Shown here piece after piece: positions 23,856-35,870 of a DNA stretch of 64,000 nucleotides. The notes beneath the pieces are model-generated. The model made no database searches. It was not told the origin of the DNA and saw nothing but the letters and a program-made list of their open reading frames with translations. The position numbers and the translations under genes were made by a program. Positions within the stretch are counted from its first letter, which is position 1. Each line of letters starts with the position of its first letter. Where the stretch lies: the NCBI RefSeq assembly GCF_029227915.1, contig NC_079879.1:21592501-21656500 (forward strand). The letters are read 5' to 3'. This stretch comes from Hydractinia symbiolongicarpus. Lineage: Eukaryota > Cnidaria > Hydrozoa > Anthoathecata > Hydractiniidae.

Positions 23856-26050
23856 AAATGTTATTTATATTTAAACTATCCTCCACGTTTGCAGAGTTCG
23901 TATTACAAAGCAGAGTGTATAGTGCAACCATGTGATATGAACACGCACTGGCTTATTTCACAAAAGGAAGAATTGTTTTCTTATCCTTCTTGTCGTAAAC
24001 AACTATTTCTATTTATTTATCAGCAATAATTTTACTTTAGCTTATTAGTATCCATTTAAACAATCAAATCAAATATTTACAGCTTGTTGTTTTTCGTCCC
24101 TTGAAATCTCTGGCGCTACGAAAGTGCGCTTACAGTGTGTTTTTTTGTAGATTTCAGCAGCGGAAAGTCCCGCCGTTTTGTTGATTGTTGCTGTTTCTGA
24201 TATCATTACCTTCCGAGTCTCATCGCAAAAAAACTGCATGTTTTACTGAGGCTAATTTTTGTGGCTTGCGTTAGCCAATAATAGTGTGGTTTTAACCCAC
24301 AGAAATTAACACAATTTATGTCCAGGTTTTTAAAAGCATTGGGGTAATTTCGACCTAGCCTCGATATGCTTAAGAATATTGTAAGTTAAGCTTAAAATTA
24401 TGCTTATTGGTGTGTTTTAAGCTTTAATGTAATTCTTAGCATGTATGCTAATTTTTTGAGATATTTAAGCTAACATGTGCCAGATCAAATATCTCCAAAA
24501 ATATAAACATCCTTATAAAAAGAGTGTAGGGCCAAAATGCCCATCGCAACTTTTTATGTTGAATTGCAAAATTCTAGTTTTTAAAGATGAATTGTTTTGA
24601 ATGTACTTTTCGTTACATTTGCTTGGGAATATGCAAAGTAAATTTTATGTGTGTTTTAATTGTAAAATCATTTTCTCTTTTATAACAAAATAGTTTCACA
24701 GGGCGCCAAAACTACAAAACCCGAAAAAACTCAGACCGTTAATAATTTGAAGAAGGATTAACGCCACGGGACATATATGGATGTTTGTAGCAAGGGCATT
24801 TAACTATTCTTATAACGTACGAAGTTTATTTATAGAAGGTTAATGAAGAAAATCAGTGAAATTTACGAAAACCACTTGCTTGAAATTTTTTAGTCCAAAA
24901 TGATAAAAAAAAACTACAAAACGTTAATAACAAGAAGGCATTTTTGCACCCTCCACTCGTGGAATGAATATAGTTTTGAATGTGACATGCATTTTATATA
25001 TGCGAAGCAAATGCTTGTCAACGACTTAATGTGATTTGCAGGTTCCACTTTTTAGAGATTCGAATGTTGCTTGTTGACTAATTCTTTGAGAAGACCAAAT
25101 TTTACGTTTTGTTTGTTTGATCGTGCATCACCGTTATTGATTTATCGAGTCAAAAAAAAATCAAGATCAAGAACAAACATCAGCCAATCAGTTTCACCAA
25201 AATTGTATCACAGAATTGCGGCTAGTAACACTACCCTAAATGAAGCTGGGATTCGACAAGGTAATAAAAGAATTATACTGAAAAAATCTACCGAATCAAT
25301 AAATGGATTGTGGATTGTTCGTCACTTTTAAGCTTAACTTGAATTCGACGACATACACCACCCGCTTTTGCTTGGTTAGATAAGCGTGTCTAGCAAATTA
25401 TTCTTAATATTTCCCTCAGTGCGCCAAGCGAAATAAAACTTTAGGTTTGAACACTCCACCACATAAAACTTACGTCCGTTTGAGAGGCTACGCATAGAAA
25501 AGCGGTTGGGTCAAAGTTGTTTTTTTTAATCGTTTAGTTGTCTCATACTAATTTGTTTCGTTTTTTGTAAAAAAGCTCAGAGAAGGTATAATTATCTGCC
25601 AATGTTAACAGATTTAGGCGCAGCATTTCTTCACACGACAGACAATTTTTTTCTAAAAAAAAAATCAGGCTTGCATGTTCACGCTCCGTAAGTTCAAGTC
25701 GATTTTTTATTGAATTCGCAACAACAGTAGTCTTGTAGAAAGCGGACAATAACCTTGCCTGGAAATTGAACTTTCGCCACTATCTCGAGACGTTGAAGTT
25801 CTCACAAGCAGTTTATTTCCGGTTATGCTTAGGAACGGTATAATTCAGGAAAACAGAACAATTCCACATATGCTTTTAACTAAGCCAGTTATTTTTGCTG
25901 ACGAGTGAATTTGTTCTAGTGAGCATCTAGAGGGGCACGAACAATAACTTTTCATATTTTACTAGGAGAAAAATTTACATTGGAAAGACAATCTAATGGC
26001 GGCGTCCCCCGAAGTTCCGTTTAATCCGTTTTCGGTGCTGAAATTCGTTC
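23856..26050. other. Intergenic/3' UTR region between convergent YARS1 and CCT7
   Basis: YARS1 ends at 23855 on plus and CCT7 ends at 26051 on minus, so this 2.2-kb stretch holds both 3' regions. I see no supported gene. Frames at 25071-25331 (+) and 25543-25749 (-) lack a recognisable family or complete splice context. No clear AATAAA was found close to the YARS1 stop. Confidence 0.6.
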
Positions 26051-29000
26051 TTATCTTCCCATACCAGCCATTCTACCCCGTTTTCCTGTAATCGGATTAT
26101 CGTCGCCGCTCATGTCGGATTTAGGATTTTGAACAGTTTCATCGATTGATAATATTAAGCAGGCAGCCTCGGACGCTGCAGTAATTGCGTTTATCCGAAC
26201 AACGGCGGGTTCCCATACGAATGCGTTAAAGTTGTCTGCGATGTCCTCGTTTAAAATATCAACTCCGTACCATACACCTCCTAAAATAAAACATGATAAA
26301 AAGGTTCTTACAATTTGCGGCTCCCAATTTTTTCTAACTGAAGACACAAGTATAGAAGAAAATTTTTTTTTTTGCTTTGTACTCACCAGTGGCATGTTTT
26401 TGTCTTAGTTTATTTAAAACACCAGTTGAATCGAAGCCCGCATTGTCGCATAACTGTCTCGGGATGACTTCCAAGGCTTTTGCGAATGCAGAGATGATAA
26501 GTTGTTCTTTACCAGCGATGCTGCGAGAATAGTCACGAAGGTGTTTACTGAGTTCCATCTCGATCGCTCCACCGCCAGCGACAACAGCATCGTTCTGAAA
26601 CAGGAAAGTCAATAAAAAGATTGCTGCGGGTAGGGACAAAATTGTAATCCTTTTTCTATCCTTTTTTTTAAAAATTAAACAAAAAAACGAAAGCGAAATA
26701 ATTCATGCATCGACAGCTACAGATATCTAACCTTCAAAGCACGTCGAACAATCATAATAGCATCATGGAGAGAGCGTTCAGTTTCTTCAATAAACTGCTC
26801 AGCCCCGCCTCTTAATATTAACGTGACAGTCTTGGCGTTGGGACAACCGCGTAATAAATTATATCTAAAGAAAAAAAGAAAGAAAAATCAAAGATCTGTT
26901 TACGTACAAAATATATAGGACACATGCAGAGAGGATATATTAAAAATGCGCTTTACCTTTCGCCTCCGATCTGCACTTCTTCGAAGTCTTCGCACCTACC
27001 CAGTACATCATCTGTGAGGGAGTGTATACTTGTTTGGATGGAGCCACCGCAAGCTTTCATCGTCCTCCGTAAGTCTTCGTCTACCACACGTCCGGCGCAA
27101 AAGACGTCGCGATCAGCAAAATATTGAGTGGCAACATCACCGATTGGAAGTTTCGACAAAACAACTTTCGCACCACTGGCAACAATTTTTTCTAATTTTT
27201 CATACAAAATGTTCCATTCTGCATTGACTATTTTTTGATATTCCTAATAAGATATTTTAACTTAAATAGAGAAGTACTTTGTTTTACTCCTTAATTTCTT
27301 TTAACTTTTTTTGAACGAATTGTCAACAGTTTCGTACTGCGTGCACACATACTATGATAAAAAACAACATTGAATCGTTTTCGAATACTCACCTCGACAC
27401 TATCCACGCGAATTTCAGCATTTTCTTTTTCCGCTTTTAACTCCAATTCGATATTAAGTAGCGCTATTTTAGGATTCTTGTATATTTTTGGCTGCATTTC
27501 AAAGCCGGCGTAAGAAAACGTTTTTTTGAATGCCACACCTTGAATAAGTTGTGAATCCTAAAACATTAGAGAAATAGGAAAACAACGAGTGTTCACACAA
27601 TTATTCTTTCGTCTATATTCTTACCAAAATGCTTACTTGCAGTGCACCACCCTGTACTTTTTTTACACCAATCATATTTAAGGGCAACAACTCGTCCAAA
27701 TACATCACAGCTTCGCACACCATTTTACCAAAAAATTCCTTATGGCGAGCGACTAACTTTGAACTTAAAGCAGTTTCTGCACATCTCTGTAGAAGCTTAC
27801 GCATTTCTCTATAAACAATGATATAAAGATAGATAGATAGATACACGCATTTCGACAGTTTTTTTCTCAGTCATCAAAAAAAAAAAAATTTTAAACTATA
27901 AAATCTACATAAATTTTCGCAGCAAGCGAAACTAAATTATTTTGATCAATGTTTTGAAGCTCTCCACAATCTGTTTAAACGAAAGGTCAAAACCTGACGT
28001 TTAAAACCTGACAAAGTTTCCCCTACAGGTGTAGGGGAAACTTTGTGAACCGTTTCTCGTCTACACGTAATCCGTTTAAACGAACAAAATGCTTAAAAGA
28101 CTTACGGATCGTGGCATGCAAAATGAAAACACGTGTCGCTACAATTGCTGCCTCCGCCATTATCATAGCGAGCGTTTAAAAAAAAAGAAAGTACAAAGGG
28201 TGAGATCCAGTTTGAATATAAAAAGTTTTTGAGAATGAGTCCACATATTTTTGATGAATTCGCCGTTTTCAACTGTATTTTTTGCATAATATTCCAAAAA
28301 GTGATACATGACGCCACGTGTAAACAACAGATATTTACGAAATTTTAATAGACAAAGATCACCCGTTTAATCAAAAAGATAAACACTTCCATTTTTTTTT
28401 GAAAAAACGGATTGGTCAAATTTGACAGGTCTAAAAGTTTTTTTTTTTTTTTAAAAAATACACGATCTGTTTCCACCTATGACTCATCAGGTTTAAACGT
28501 TCCGCTTAAACAGATTGTGTATTTCAGTCTTAAAACTACTCTACAAGCTCTACTAAAACTGCTCTACTAAAATCGCTTACTCTTTATCGTCCTTCTTGAT
28601 GTGAACAGAGATTTCTTTAATCTTCTCAAGAGCCTAAAAGTTAAACAAACTGACATAGAGAGTAGTTGATTTGCAGTGGCCTAAAGGTGATACAATGACG
28701 AATAAACATAGGAACCGAAGCGTAAATTAATTAACACATGTGTACTATTAATAGCAACAATTAACTAATCAATAGGCTTGGTACTTACTAGTCGGGTAGC
28801 TTTACGAAAGCCTTTTATTAACACCTGCGGGTGGACACTTTCTTCCACCAATGGTTTGATTTGTCTTAAAAATTCCACAGCAAGTAATGTGACGCTAGTA
28901 GTACCGTCTCCAACCTAGAAATTAATTTACTAAATCTAAAATAACCGACTTGCAGTGTTTTACTTCACAAAACGTCAAGTTTATTTTATTTTGTGCTATG

Positions 29001-29531
29001 ATTACCAGGCTTTTTCTAATGGAATTTTTTGTGTTGCCAGCCTCTACATATTTTGTATTGTCATGTTAGACATTCAGCTTATATGAGCAATAACACAAAT
29101 AAACGTTTTTAAACCAATGATGTAGAAAAATAAAAGTTTTTTGGAGCAACATAAAATTAAATCTAAATTGTAAATTTACCTGGCATGCGCTATTTTAAAA
29201 ATCAAAGATTGCTGAAATTAATAAGATAGGCTTATTACACTTTCATGTGAATTGAAAATAAATAAATCACCTCTGCGTCTTGTGACTTGGCAATATCTAC
29301 TAGTGTTCGAGCTGCTGGATGGACAATATTTAAAAGATTGACTATAGTGGCGCCATCATTTGATATGGTTGTCTTTCCATCGGGACCAACAATTAACTTG
29401 TCCATGCCACGTGGACCAAGGGTCGTCCGTATGGCATCTGCAACGACTTCACAAGCATTGATGTTGCTGATCAGTTGTGGTATACCTTGTGAAGAGTCTG
29501 TCCCTTCTTTCAGTAAAATGATTTGTGGTTG
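26051..29531 (-). CDS. CCT7: T-complex protein 1 subunit eta (cytosolic chaperonin CCT)
   Basis: Subunit of the hetero-oligomeric CCT/TRiC ring that folds actin, tubulin and other cytosolic proteins with ATP. Nine exons join in phase: 29531-29271, 28914-28789, 28633-28581, 27808-27637, 27557-27393, 27243-26957, 26864-26732, 26594-26387 and 26280-26051 (stop TAA). They yield 544 residues, the normal family size. The nucleotide-binding motifs [19 protein letters not shown] and VGDGTTSV lie in the first two exons. [17 protein letters not shown] and the catalytic-domain block [14 protein letters not shown] are also clear. Eta rather than another CCT subunit is indicated by [16 protein letters not shown] at the N-terminus and [20 protein letters not shown] at the C-terminus. 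The first exon, with the start Met, was not located; an acceptor precedes 29531. The C-tail lacks the Gly/Arg-rich end of vertebrate forms but keeps [11 protein letters not shown]. Confidence 0.95.
27965..28519. mobile_element. MITE-like element in CCT7 intron, with internal hairpin
   Basis: The ends are inverted copies: CACAATCTGTTTAAACGAA at 27965 and the reverse complement of the right end, CACAATCTGTTTAAGCGGAA, ending at 28519. The interior (about 555 bp) has no coding frame. Near the left end is a perfect hairpin: 16-bp arms at 28011-28026 and 28031-28046 around a 4-nt loop. A further copy of the TTTAAACG motif occurs near 28073. It sits in the intron between the CCT7 exons ending at 28581 and starting at 27808. 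No target duplication was recognised. Confidence 0.6.
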
Positions 29532-31027
29532 CTATAAAGGATAGGATATATTATCATAAGACATATATTGAAGAAGAAAAAAATCATCTATAATTTTTTA
29601 TTTTATAAAATATTCTATGACCGGGTTGTCACCGTACAAGTACGTCTTTATACTTTTTTTCTCAGCTAAACCAGTACAGTATATATTACAAAAAATGTAA
29701 AATTAATAAACACATACTGATTTGAAGGACTGTAAAAAGTTGTTTTTCAGATAATAAAGAAACTGCTAATATTCCAGACTTTTTTTTATGGGATTAATGA
29801 ATCAGGAAATTAACAACTTATGATATTAACATGGTTCGTCAAGAATTTGCATTTTGAGGGCATAAAATTAACACAAGTTTCCAAAAATGCATTTAGGTGC
29901 ATGAAATTAATGCAGTTTGAGAGAAGTTTAGTAAAAAACCTACTTATTCCACTTGACTAATGTCAGCCTTTCCTATTAAATTTCTTTCAGCTTTGTTAAC
30001 ACGTTGGCATTTCAAAGCGCTGACTTGAATTAAGAAGGCTAAATTTACTTTCTTACTCTGTCTACTGTCACTTTCTTCTGTTGAACATGTTTAAAAATTA
30101 TGATAAGATGTGTGATATTTCTGACAATGTATTTTTCTTGATATTCTGTGAGATTTTCTAGGTTACAATATTAATTTAGATTTTCTTAAAATTTGGAATG
30201 GTATTGTCTTTTAATATATTATAAAAAGAACAAAACATCTAGGGTTACTAAAGTTAGAAATACTGTGGTTTCTCTCTAGTGACAATTCCAAGATACAAAC
30301 AGCCTAGTCATCTCGTACAATATCTATATTAGATTTAAGTAAACATGGCAAGGTAAAATATGAGTTGTATCCCTACCTGACTGATTAAATATCAAAATTA
30401 GGGTTTTTTTCTGGGTTACATTATAAAATTACCTTCTTTCAAAAATAATAATAAAAAATTTTTATTGGCCATTTTTACTATAAAGTAATATAGAGAACTG
30501 TGTAAATATATCAATAAATATATCAATTTATTTCATTTTAAATTAGTTGTAAAATGAAATCTCAATTTTATCTAATGAAAAGTCAAGTTTGTGACTGTTA
30601 CACAATTTAAAGTGGGGTCACTTTGCTACAGGTCAAAATAAAATATTGTTAAATATTGAAATAATCCACTTTTGTCAAACATAATGTGAAATATAAAATT
30701 AAAAGAAAATTAAAATTTCTATGCATTCCACTGAACACGAGCTTTAAACGCAGAATTTGGCACTTTTTAGCTGAAATACAATAATTGTTATCAGCCAGTT
30801 TTTAGTTGCAATAGTTTAATTTTATAGTTTATTTTTGGAGTTAGATTAAATCACTTGTTTACCTTTAACTGATAAAATTAGTCACCTGGTTATATCCAGG
30901 AATGTCACACAAATTTATAGATGTTCTGATTAAACTTATTCTATTCCGGGGTTACATTTTGTGGAGGTGGTCAAAAACTGTTTTAACCAGGCAAAAATTA
31001 CTTTTCATGATTTTCCAAAATATATGC
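29532..31027. other. Upstream region of CCT7, no gene seen
   Basis: This AT-rich stretch should contain the CCT7 first exon and promoter on the minus strand, but the short Met-encoding exon could not be placed. No other coding frame is supported. Confidence 0.5.
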
Positions 31028-31459
31028 ATCATCATCATCATCATCATCATTCTCGGCTAACGTCCGTTTTCCATGCTAGCATGGGTTGGATGGGGTATAT
31101 TAATGACCCTCTTCCAATCTGATCTAGACTGTGTTAGATCTAAACTCAACTTCCTCTGAATAAAGTCTGTCCTTATAACCTCCTGACAAGTCTTTCTTGG
31201 TCTGCCTCTGGGCTTTGCCCCAGGAATTATAAAGTCTCTACACTTTCTTACCCAATTATCCCCCTCCATTCTTTCCAAGTGCCCCAGCTAATTCAATCTT
31301 CTTCTGGATAACATCTTTAATTCTACGGATACTTAGCCTGCTTCCTAGCTTATCTGAAATCTTTCTGTCTCTCAGACTGGCGTTACACATTCACCTAAAC
31401 ATTCTTATATCATTCCTTTTAAACGGTCAAGATCTTCCTGCTTCACTGCCCATGTCTCA
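31028..31459 (-). mobile_element. 5'-truncated LINE copy, same family as 1-1655
   Basis: On the minus strand this matches the 3' part of the element at 1-1655: the frame at 31278-31057 has WVRKCRDFIIPGAKPRGRP and RKLSLDLTQSRSDWKRVIN. It ends in an uninterrupted run of ATG/GAT triplets (about 31027-31051 read on plus as CAT repeats). Similarity stops abruptly at about 31459, corresponding to about 1238 in the first copy, so it is a typical 5'-truncated insertion. Upstream parts are frame-broken. Confidence 0.85.
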
Positions 31460-32094
31460 CTAATGTTTTTTTAACGTTCCAAACCCTTTAAATAAAAAAT
31501 GCTGATGTACACTAATGTACACTACTTTTGAACATTTCTGTTACTTTTTTTTAAAAAAGGAAATCTTTTTGGCAGTTTTTAAAATTTAAAAAATGCTAAT
31601 ATGTTTAAACGTTAAAATCATGCATTTTTACATGTTTGATGGAAAGTTTGGTAATGTATAAAAATAAGTTCTTTCATTTTTCTTTGAATTTTTCTGAAAA
31701 ACAGAGTCTCTAAATATAGGGATATCCTAGGTAAGCAAAAAATTAGGAGGCCTGGGAAGAGCAAACGAGTGTCCTTTTGGCAAAAAAAATTATGTTAATC
31801 AATTCACCTTTAAAATATCTATAACATTGATAAAGTTTGAATTCAAATCGCTTAACATGTGTAAAATTACAGATGATACAAAATGTTAAAATTTGCTTTT
31901 ACTTTAATATGACATCATAATTTTTTGCAGCATAATTAAATGTGAAATTTTTGAAATGTAAATATCTTGAGAACGAAAAGAACTTTTTAAAAAATTAAAA
32001 AGAATTTTTAACCAACTTTTTAAAGCTTTACAATATAAGTCCAACATTATTTTATACTTCTGGTTCCCTATAAGTTTAAATGACAATTCATTAT
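31460..32094. other. Gene-free AT-rich DNA
   Basis: No coding frame with family resemblance or splice signals and no obvious repeat was seen here. Confidence 0.5.
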
Positions 32095-32236
32095 ACTAGT
32101 CGCTAGCCCATGGAATAATCCACGGGTTCGCCTGTCCTTTTTGTACCGCACTATGTGCGTCTCGCTACTTGTGCAGCTAAGCTAACATTTTGCGTGACAG
32201 ACGGACAGACGTATATGGGTATTATAATAGATATCT
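32095..32236 (+). repeat. Short interspersed repeat with GC-rich hairpin, copy 1
   Basis: Contains CTAGCCCATGGAATAATCCA then CGGGTTCGCC, later GCAGCTAAGCTAACATTTTG and GTGACAGACGGACAGACG, ending in GGGTATTATAATAGAT. A second copy follows at 32388-32531. The two share order and orientation, so this is a dispersed family, possibly SINE- or MITE-like. Its GC content stands out from the AT-rich surroundings. Confidence 0.65.
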
Positions 32237-32387
32237 CTTATAAAATGTATGTAACTGAAAATACCGAAAAAAAATTAAAACTATTGCTCAAAAAGCAAGT
32301 GCAACATTGGAAAATTTGGTGAAGTGAATTAACAAAAAGTATATATGGATGGTGTATTATTTTATTTAATATTTTAATTATTATAAA

Positions 32388-32531
32388 CTAGTTTATACGA
32401 CTAGTTTATTATAAACTAGTCGTTAGCCCGTGGAAAAATCCACGGGTTCGCCCGTCGCAGCTAAGCTACCATTTTGCGTGACTGACAGACGGATGGACGA
32501 ACAGACATATACGGGCATTATAATATAGATT
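32388..32531 (+). repeat. Short interspersed repeat with GC-rich hairpin, copy 2
   Basis: Here the head forms a clean hairpin, CCCGTGG-AAAAAT-CCACGGG (about 32428-32447), followed by the same CAGCTAAGCTA, TTTTGCGTGACTGACAGACG and GGGCATTATAATATAGAT blocks. It lacks a 33-bp stretch present in copy 1. Just before it, TATAAACTAGT occurs in direct and inverted forms. Confidence 0.65.
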
Positions 32532-33601
32532 TTTACAGGGTTCGAATTAACGATTCATGATTCGTGAATCACGAACCATTTTTATGATTTCACAAACATT
32601 TTTTCTTTCAAATTATAAAAAAATCACGAACCACAATTTCCTTATGTACTTTAACATTGACATCAGACATAATTTTTCCGCTGGAAAGTTAGTCTCCCTG
32701 TATTTTTTCGGAAGTTCTTTCCTAAAAACAATTGTCCAATTAAGAAGTGTTGCGCGTTCGCTACGTAAGCCAAACATATTTGTTTACAAGGGCAGACATT
32801 TTGCCGACAACCAAATTTTCATTCGGTATTTTAGGCTGGATGCTTTGTTACACCAGCCACAAGCTAAAAAAAACTATGTGCTGCATATGATTTTACAGGT
32901 GAAATGTGATGTAATACGATAATTGTCTTATTTGTGTACAAATTTTGTATAATATTTAACAACAAATTTCGCTTGAAGTTACGACTCCGCCGTAAGGCAA
33001 TTGAGGTTTTCCCTTGTTCTGGCTATCATATATAGCTTGCATTGGTGCGCACTTTCCTGCAGTTGAGTTGAATATAAGGCAAATCAGTTTAGACTCGTCT
33101 GGCTCTTCGGAGTGTCCTTGTGGCATTGTTCCAAATGGGGCTGCTGATTTGATCGTAAGTCAACGAAACGTCAGGGATTGAAGTGTTAGCATGTAATCTC
33201 AATGCCAGCTTCAACTCGCTATTGAACATAGAAAACGAATGAACAAAGAATAGAAATTATCACTTTATAGGTGTTAATTCGAACACTAATTTATACAGGA
33301 TATGGCCACTTTAGTGTTGAAACACTGTTATCAATGTGGGTTCTGTGTTCTGAATGTATACATTAGGTATACCTTGGTATTGCTAAACATATCCACGAAC
33401 CCTGTGATTACGAAGTGAACTTTATAATCACAAGGTCACACGTCACTAATACAGACAGTTTTTGTTGATACATGAAGATCTTTTGACATTAATGCAATTT
33501 TTTTTACCTTAGTAAGTTCCCCATAAGGGCTCATTTGGTCTGTGCTACAATAAAACAATATGAATGGATGCAGAATTTTTCATGGATACTAGACAGGAGA
33601 G

Positions 33602-35485
33602 CTACAGTACAGTCCAGATGTAAGCGTACACGTACGCTCAAGTTTCACACCTTTTTCTCGGAGGCAGTAGTTGTTTGTCTTTTGTTCTTATTAATTATCT
33701 AGCGAGTCTTGTAAGTCATTAACTTGCGCGTAATAAACAAAAGATTATTGAAGAAAAAATAGCTTACGTGTAACTATTGTTAAATAGTGTTAACATAACT
33801 ATTCCCAATAGCATAATTGCAAATGTTATTAACTCCATCAATGTGACACGAAGAGCCATTGTTTAATATTTTTATTAAACAAAAGTTTTGTGTGGAAACT
33901 AAATAAACTAACGAGAAGGCATTGTTGGTTGCGCGGGTTAAATAAAGCTTTTAAGCGATAGAAATTATTATATTTTAACAAAGATTGAAACTTTAATTTT
34001 AATAAAAATGTTTTTTTAGATTGCATTTTAAAAGTTTAAAAACGAAAAACGGCGATAGAAATGTTTTTTTAGATCGCATTTTAAAAGTTTAAAAACGAAA
34101 AACAGCGATAGAAATGTTTTTTAGATCGCATTTTAAAAGTTTAAAAACGAAAAACCGCTATAGAAAAGCTTTTTTAGATCGCTTTTTAAAAGTTTAAAAA
34201 CGAAAAACGGCGATAGAAATGTTTTTTTAGATCGCATTTTAAAAGTTTAAAAACGAAAAACGGCGATAGAAATGTTTTTTTAGATCACATTTTAAAAGTT
34301 TAAAAACGAGAAACGGCCATAGAAAAGCTTTTTTAGATCGCATTTTAAAGGTTTATAATCGAAAAACAGCGATAGAAAAGCTTTTTTAGATCGCATTTTA
34401 AAGGTTTATAATCGAAAAACAGCGATAGAAATGTTTTTTTAGATCGCATTTTAAAAGTTTAAAATTGAAAAACGGCGATAGAAATGTTTTTTTAGATCGC
34501 ATTTTAAAAGTTTAAAATCGAAAAACGCAGATAGAAATTTTTTTTTAGATCGCATTTTAAAAGTTTAAAAACGAAAAACGCCGATAGAAATGTTTTTTTT
34601 AGATCGCATTTTAAAAGTTTAAAATCGAAAAACGGCGATAAAAATGTTTTTAGATCGCTTTTTAAAAGTTCAAAATCGAAAAACGGCGATAGAAATGATT
34701 TTTTAGAAAGTTAAAGAACGAAGAACGGCGATAGGAAAGCTTCGTTAGATAGTGTTTTAAGTATTTAAAATTTTATCAACTCTATCAATGTGACACGGCG
34801 AGCCATTGTTTAATAGTTTTATAAAATAAAAGATTTGCGCAAAAACTAAATAGACAGCGAGATGCATTGTTTAAATCTTTTAAGAGATAGAGCTGTTGCG
34901 CTGAAAAAAAACAAAGACAATGTTTTTAACAATAAAATGTAGCGTGATACTATAAAACGTCAAAAGTTATATTTTTAGATTTTTTCTTTCTTCGGTATTA
35001 AAATTTAATTTGTTTTCGAAATCTTATCGCGAAGGGAAAAGTCTCGAACGTAGGGTTTTTCCGTTTGCGTTGCTAAACGAAAGAACTTTTAAAAGTTTCG
35101 CATGTTAAAAAATATATTTCGACGATAAAGAAATATTACAAAAAGTTTTAAAAGTAGCATTAGTTTTTTTAAAATATTTAGATCATTGGATTTGTTGTTT
35201 TTTAAAAGAGCTTGTGTTTTTTAAATATATCAGATTAAAATCGCGTTACTATAATTAGTTTAGTTGTTAAAAAAATTTAAAATTTAATGGCCTTCGCGTT
35301 TAATTTATTCTCGCGCAGAGTACTGTTTTTAAACAATGTTTCTTGCTATTCCTTTGTTTTTAACACGAAGCAATTATTTTTGCGCAATTTGAAAGGAACT
35401 CGCTATCCTATTGTTTTTTTTAATGAAAGCAATTATTTTTGCAAGTTGAGCGTACACGTATGCTTACATCTGGACTGTACTGTAG
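33602..35485. mobile_element. Tc1/mariner-like non-autonomous element with 40-bp inverted ends
   Basis: CTACAGTACAGTCCAGATGT continuing for 40 bp at 33602-33641 is repeated inverted at 35446-35485 with only a few differences. Taking the outer TA as target duplication, the element starts with CAGTACAGTCC at both ends, as in Tc1/mariner elements, which duplicate TA. The 1.9-kb interior has no transposase. It holds a 53-bp tandem array (34008-34735) flanked by direct duplicates of about 100 bp (33829-33960 and 34776-34885, sharing CAATGTGACACG and GAGCCATTGTTTAATA). Confidence 0.7.
34008..34735. repeat. 53-bp minisatellite, about 13 units
   Basis: Units read GATAGAAATG, a T run, AGATCGCATTTTAAAAGTTT, then AAAAACGAAAAACGGC. 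Starts are 52-54 bp apart (for example 34054, 34107, 34159). Variants with AAAGCTTTTTTAG replace AAATGTTTTTTTAG in the middle. The array lies inside the inverted-repeat element. Confidence 0.9.
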
Positions 35486-35507
35486 GGTGATGATTTTATT
35501 TTTAAAA

Positions 35508-35870
35508 CCGGGAAATAGAATAGTGAAGGTGAGACAAATTACACTGGGTTGGAAACGAGTTTTCTGCGGCCAGAATACTAACCGCTCTTTCTTACTTTGG
35601 TTCTTTGCCCACCTTTTCATTAACGGGAAACCATTTCTTATTGAATGTTTTGACAAAGAATGGTCTCACTCACCCAAACAAACATAATTAGTTCCCTTGT
35701 AATTTAGGAGGGTAAGATGTGGCCATGCTAGCTTTATGCTTATTGCCTTATTTCAATTCGGGTTTTCCCTAAGAAATTATTTTGTTGATCCGTGGATTTG
35801 AACTTAAGGAATTTGCTCAGACACATTCATTTGCGTCTAAGCTTTTACGTAAAATAACTTTATTTAAAAT
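35508..35870 (+). repeat. Interspersed repeat, copy of the 11136 family
   Basis: Shares the order GAATAGTGAAGGTG, ACAAATTACACTGGG, TGCGGCCAGAATACTAACCG and GCGTCTAAGCTTTTACGT with the copies at 11136 and 19264. The left hairpin arm is missing; the copy starts about 20 bp after the Tc1/mariner-like element. Confidence 0.5.

Noticed and set aside
25543-25749. Minus-strand frame downstream of CCT7 preceded by an acceptor-like TTTCCAG
   Set aside because: Starts without ATG, shows no recognised domain and has no donor or partner exon; kept as intergenic.
32557-32922. 121-codon plus-strand frame
   Set aside because: No recognisable domain and biased composition; ends near a possible donor but cannot be linked to further exons.
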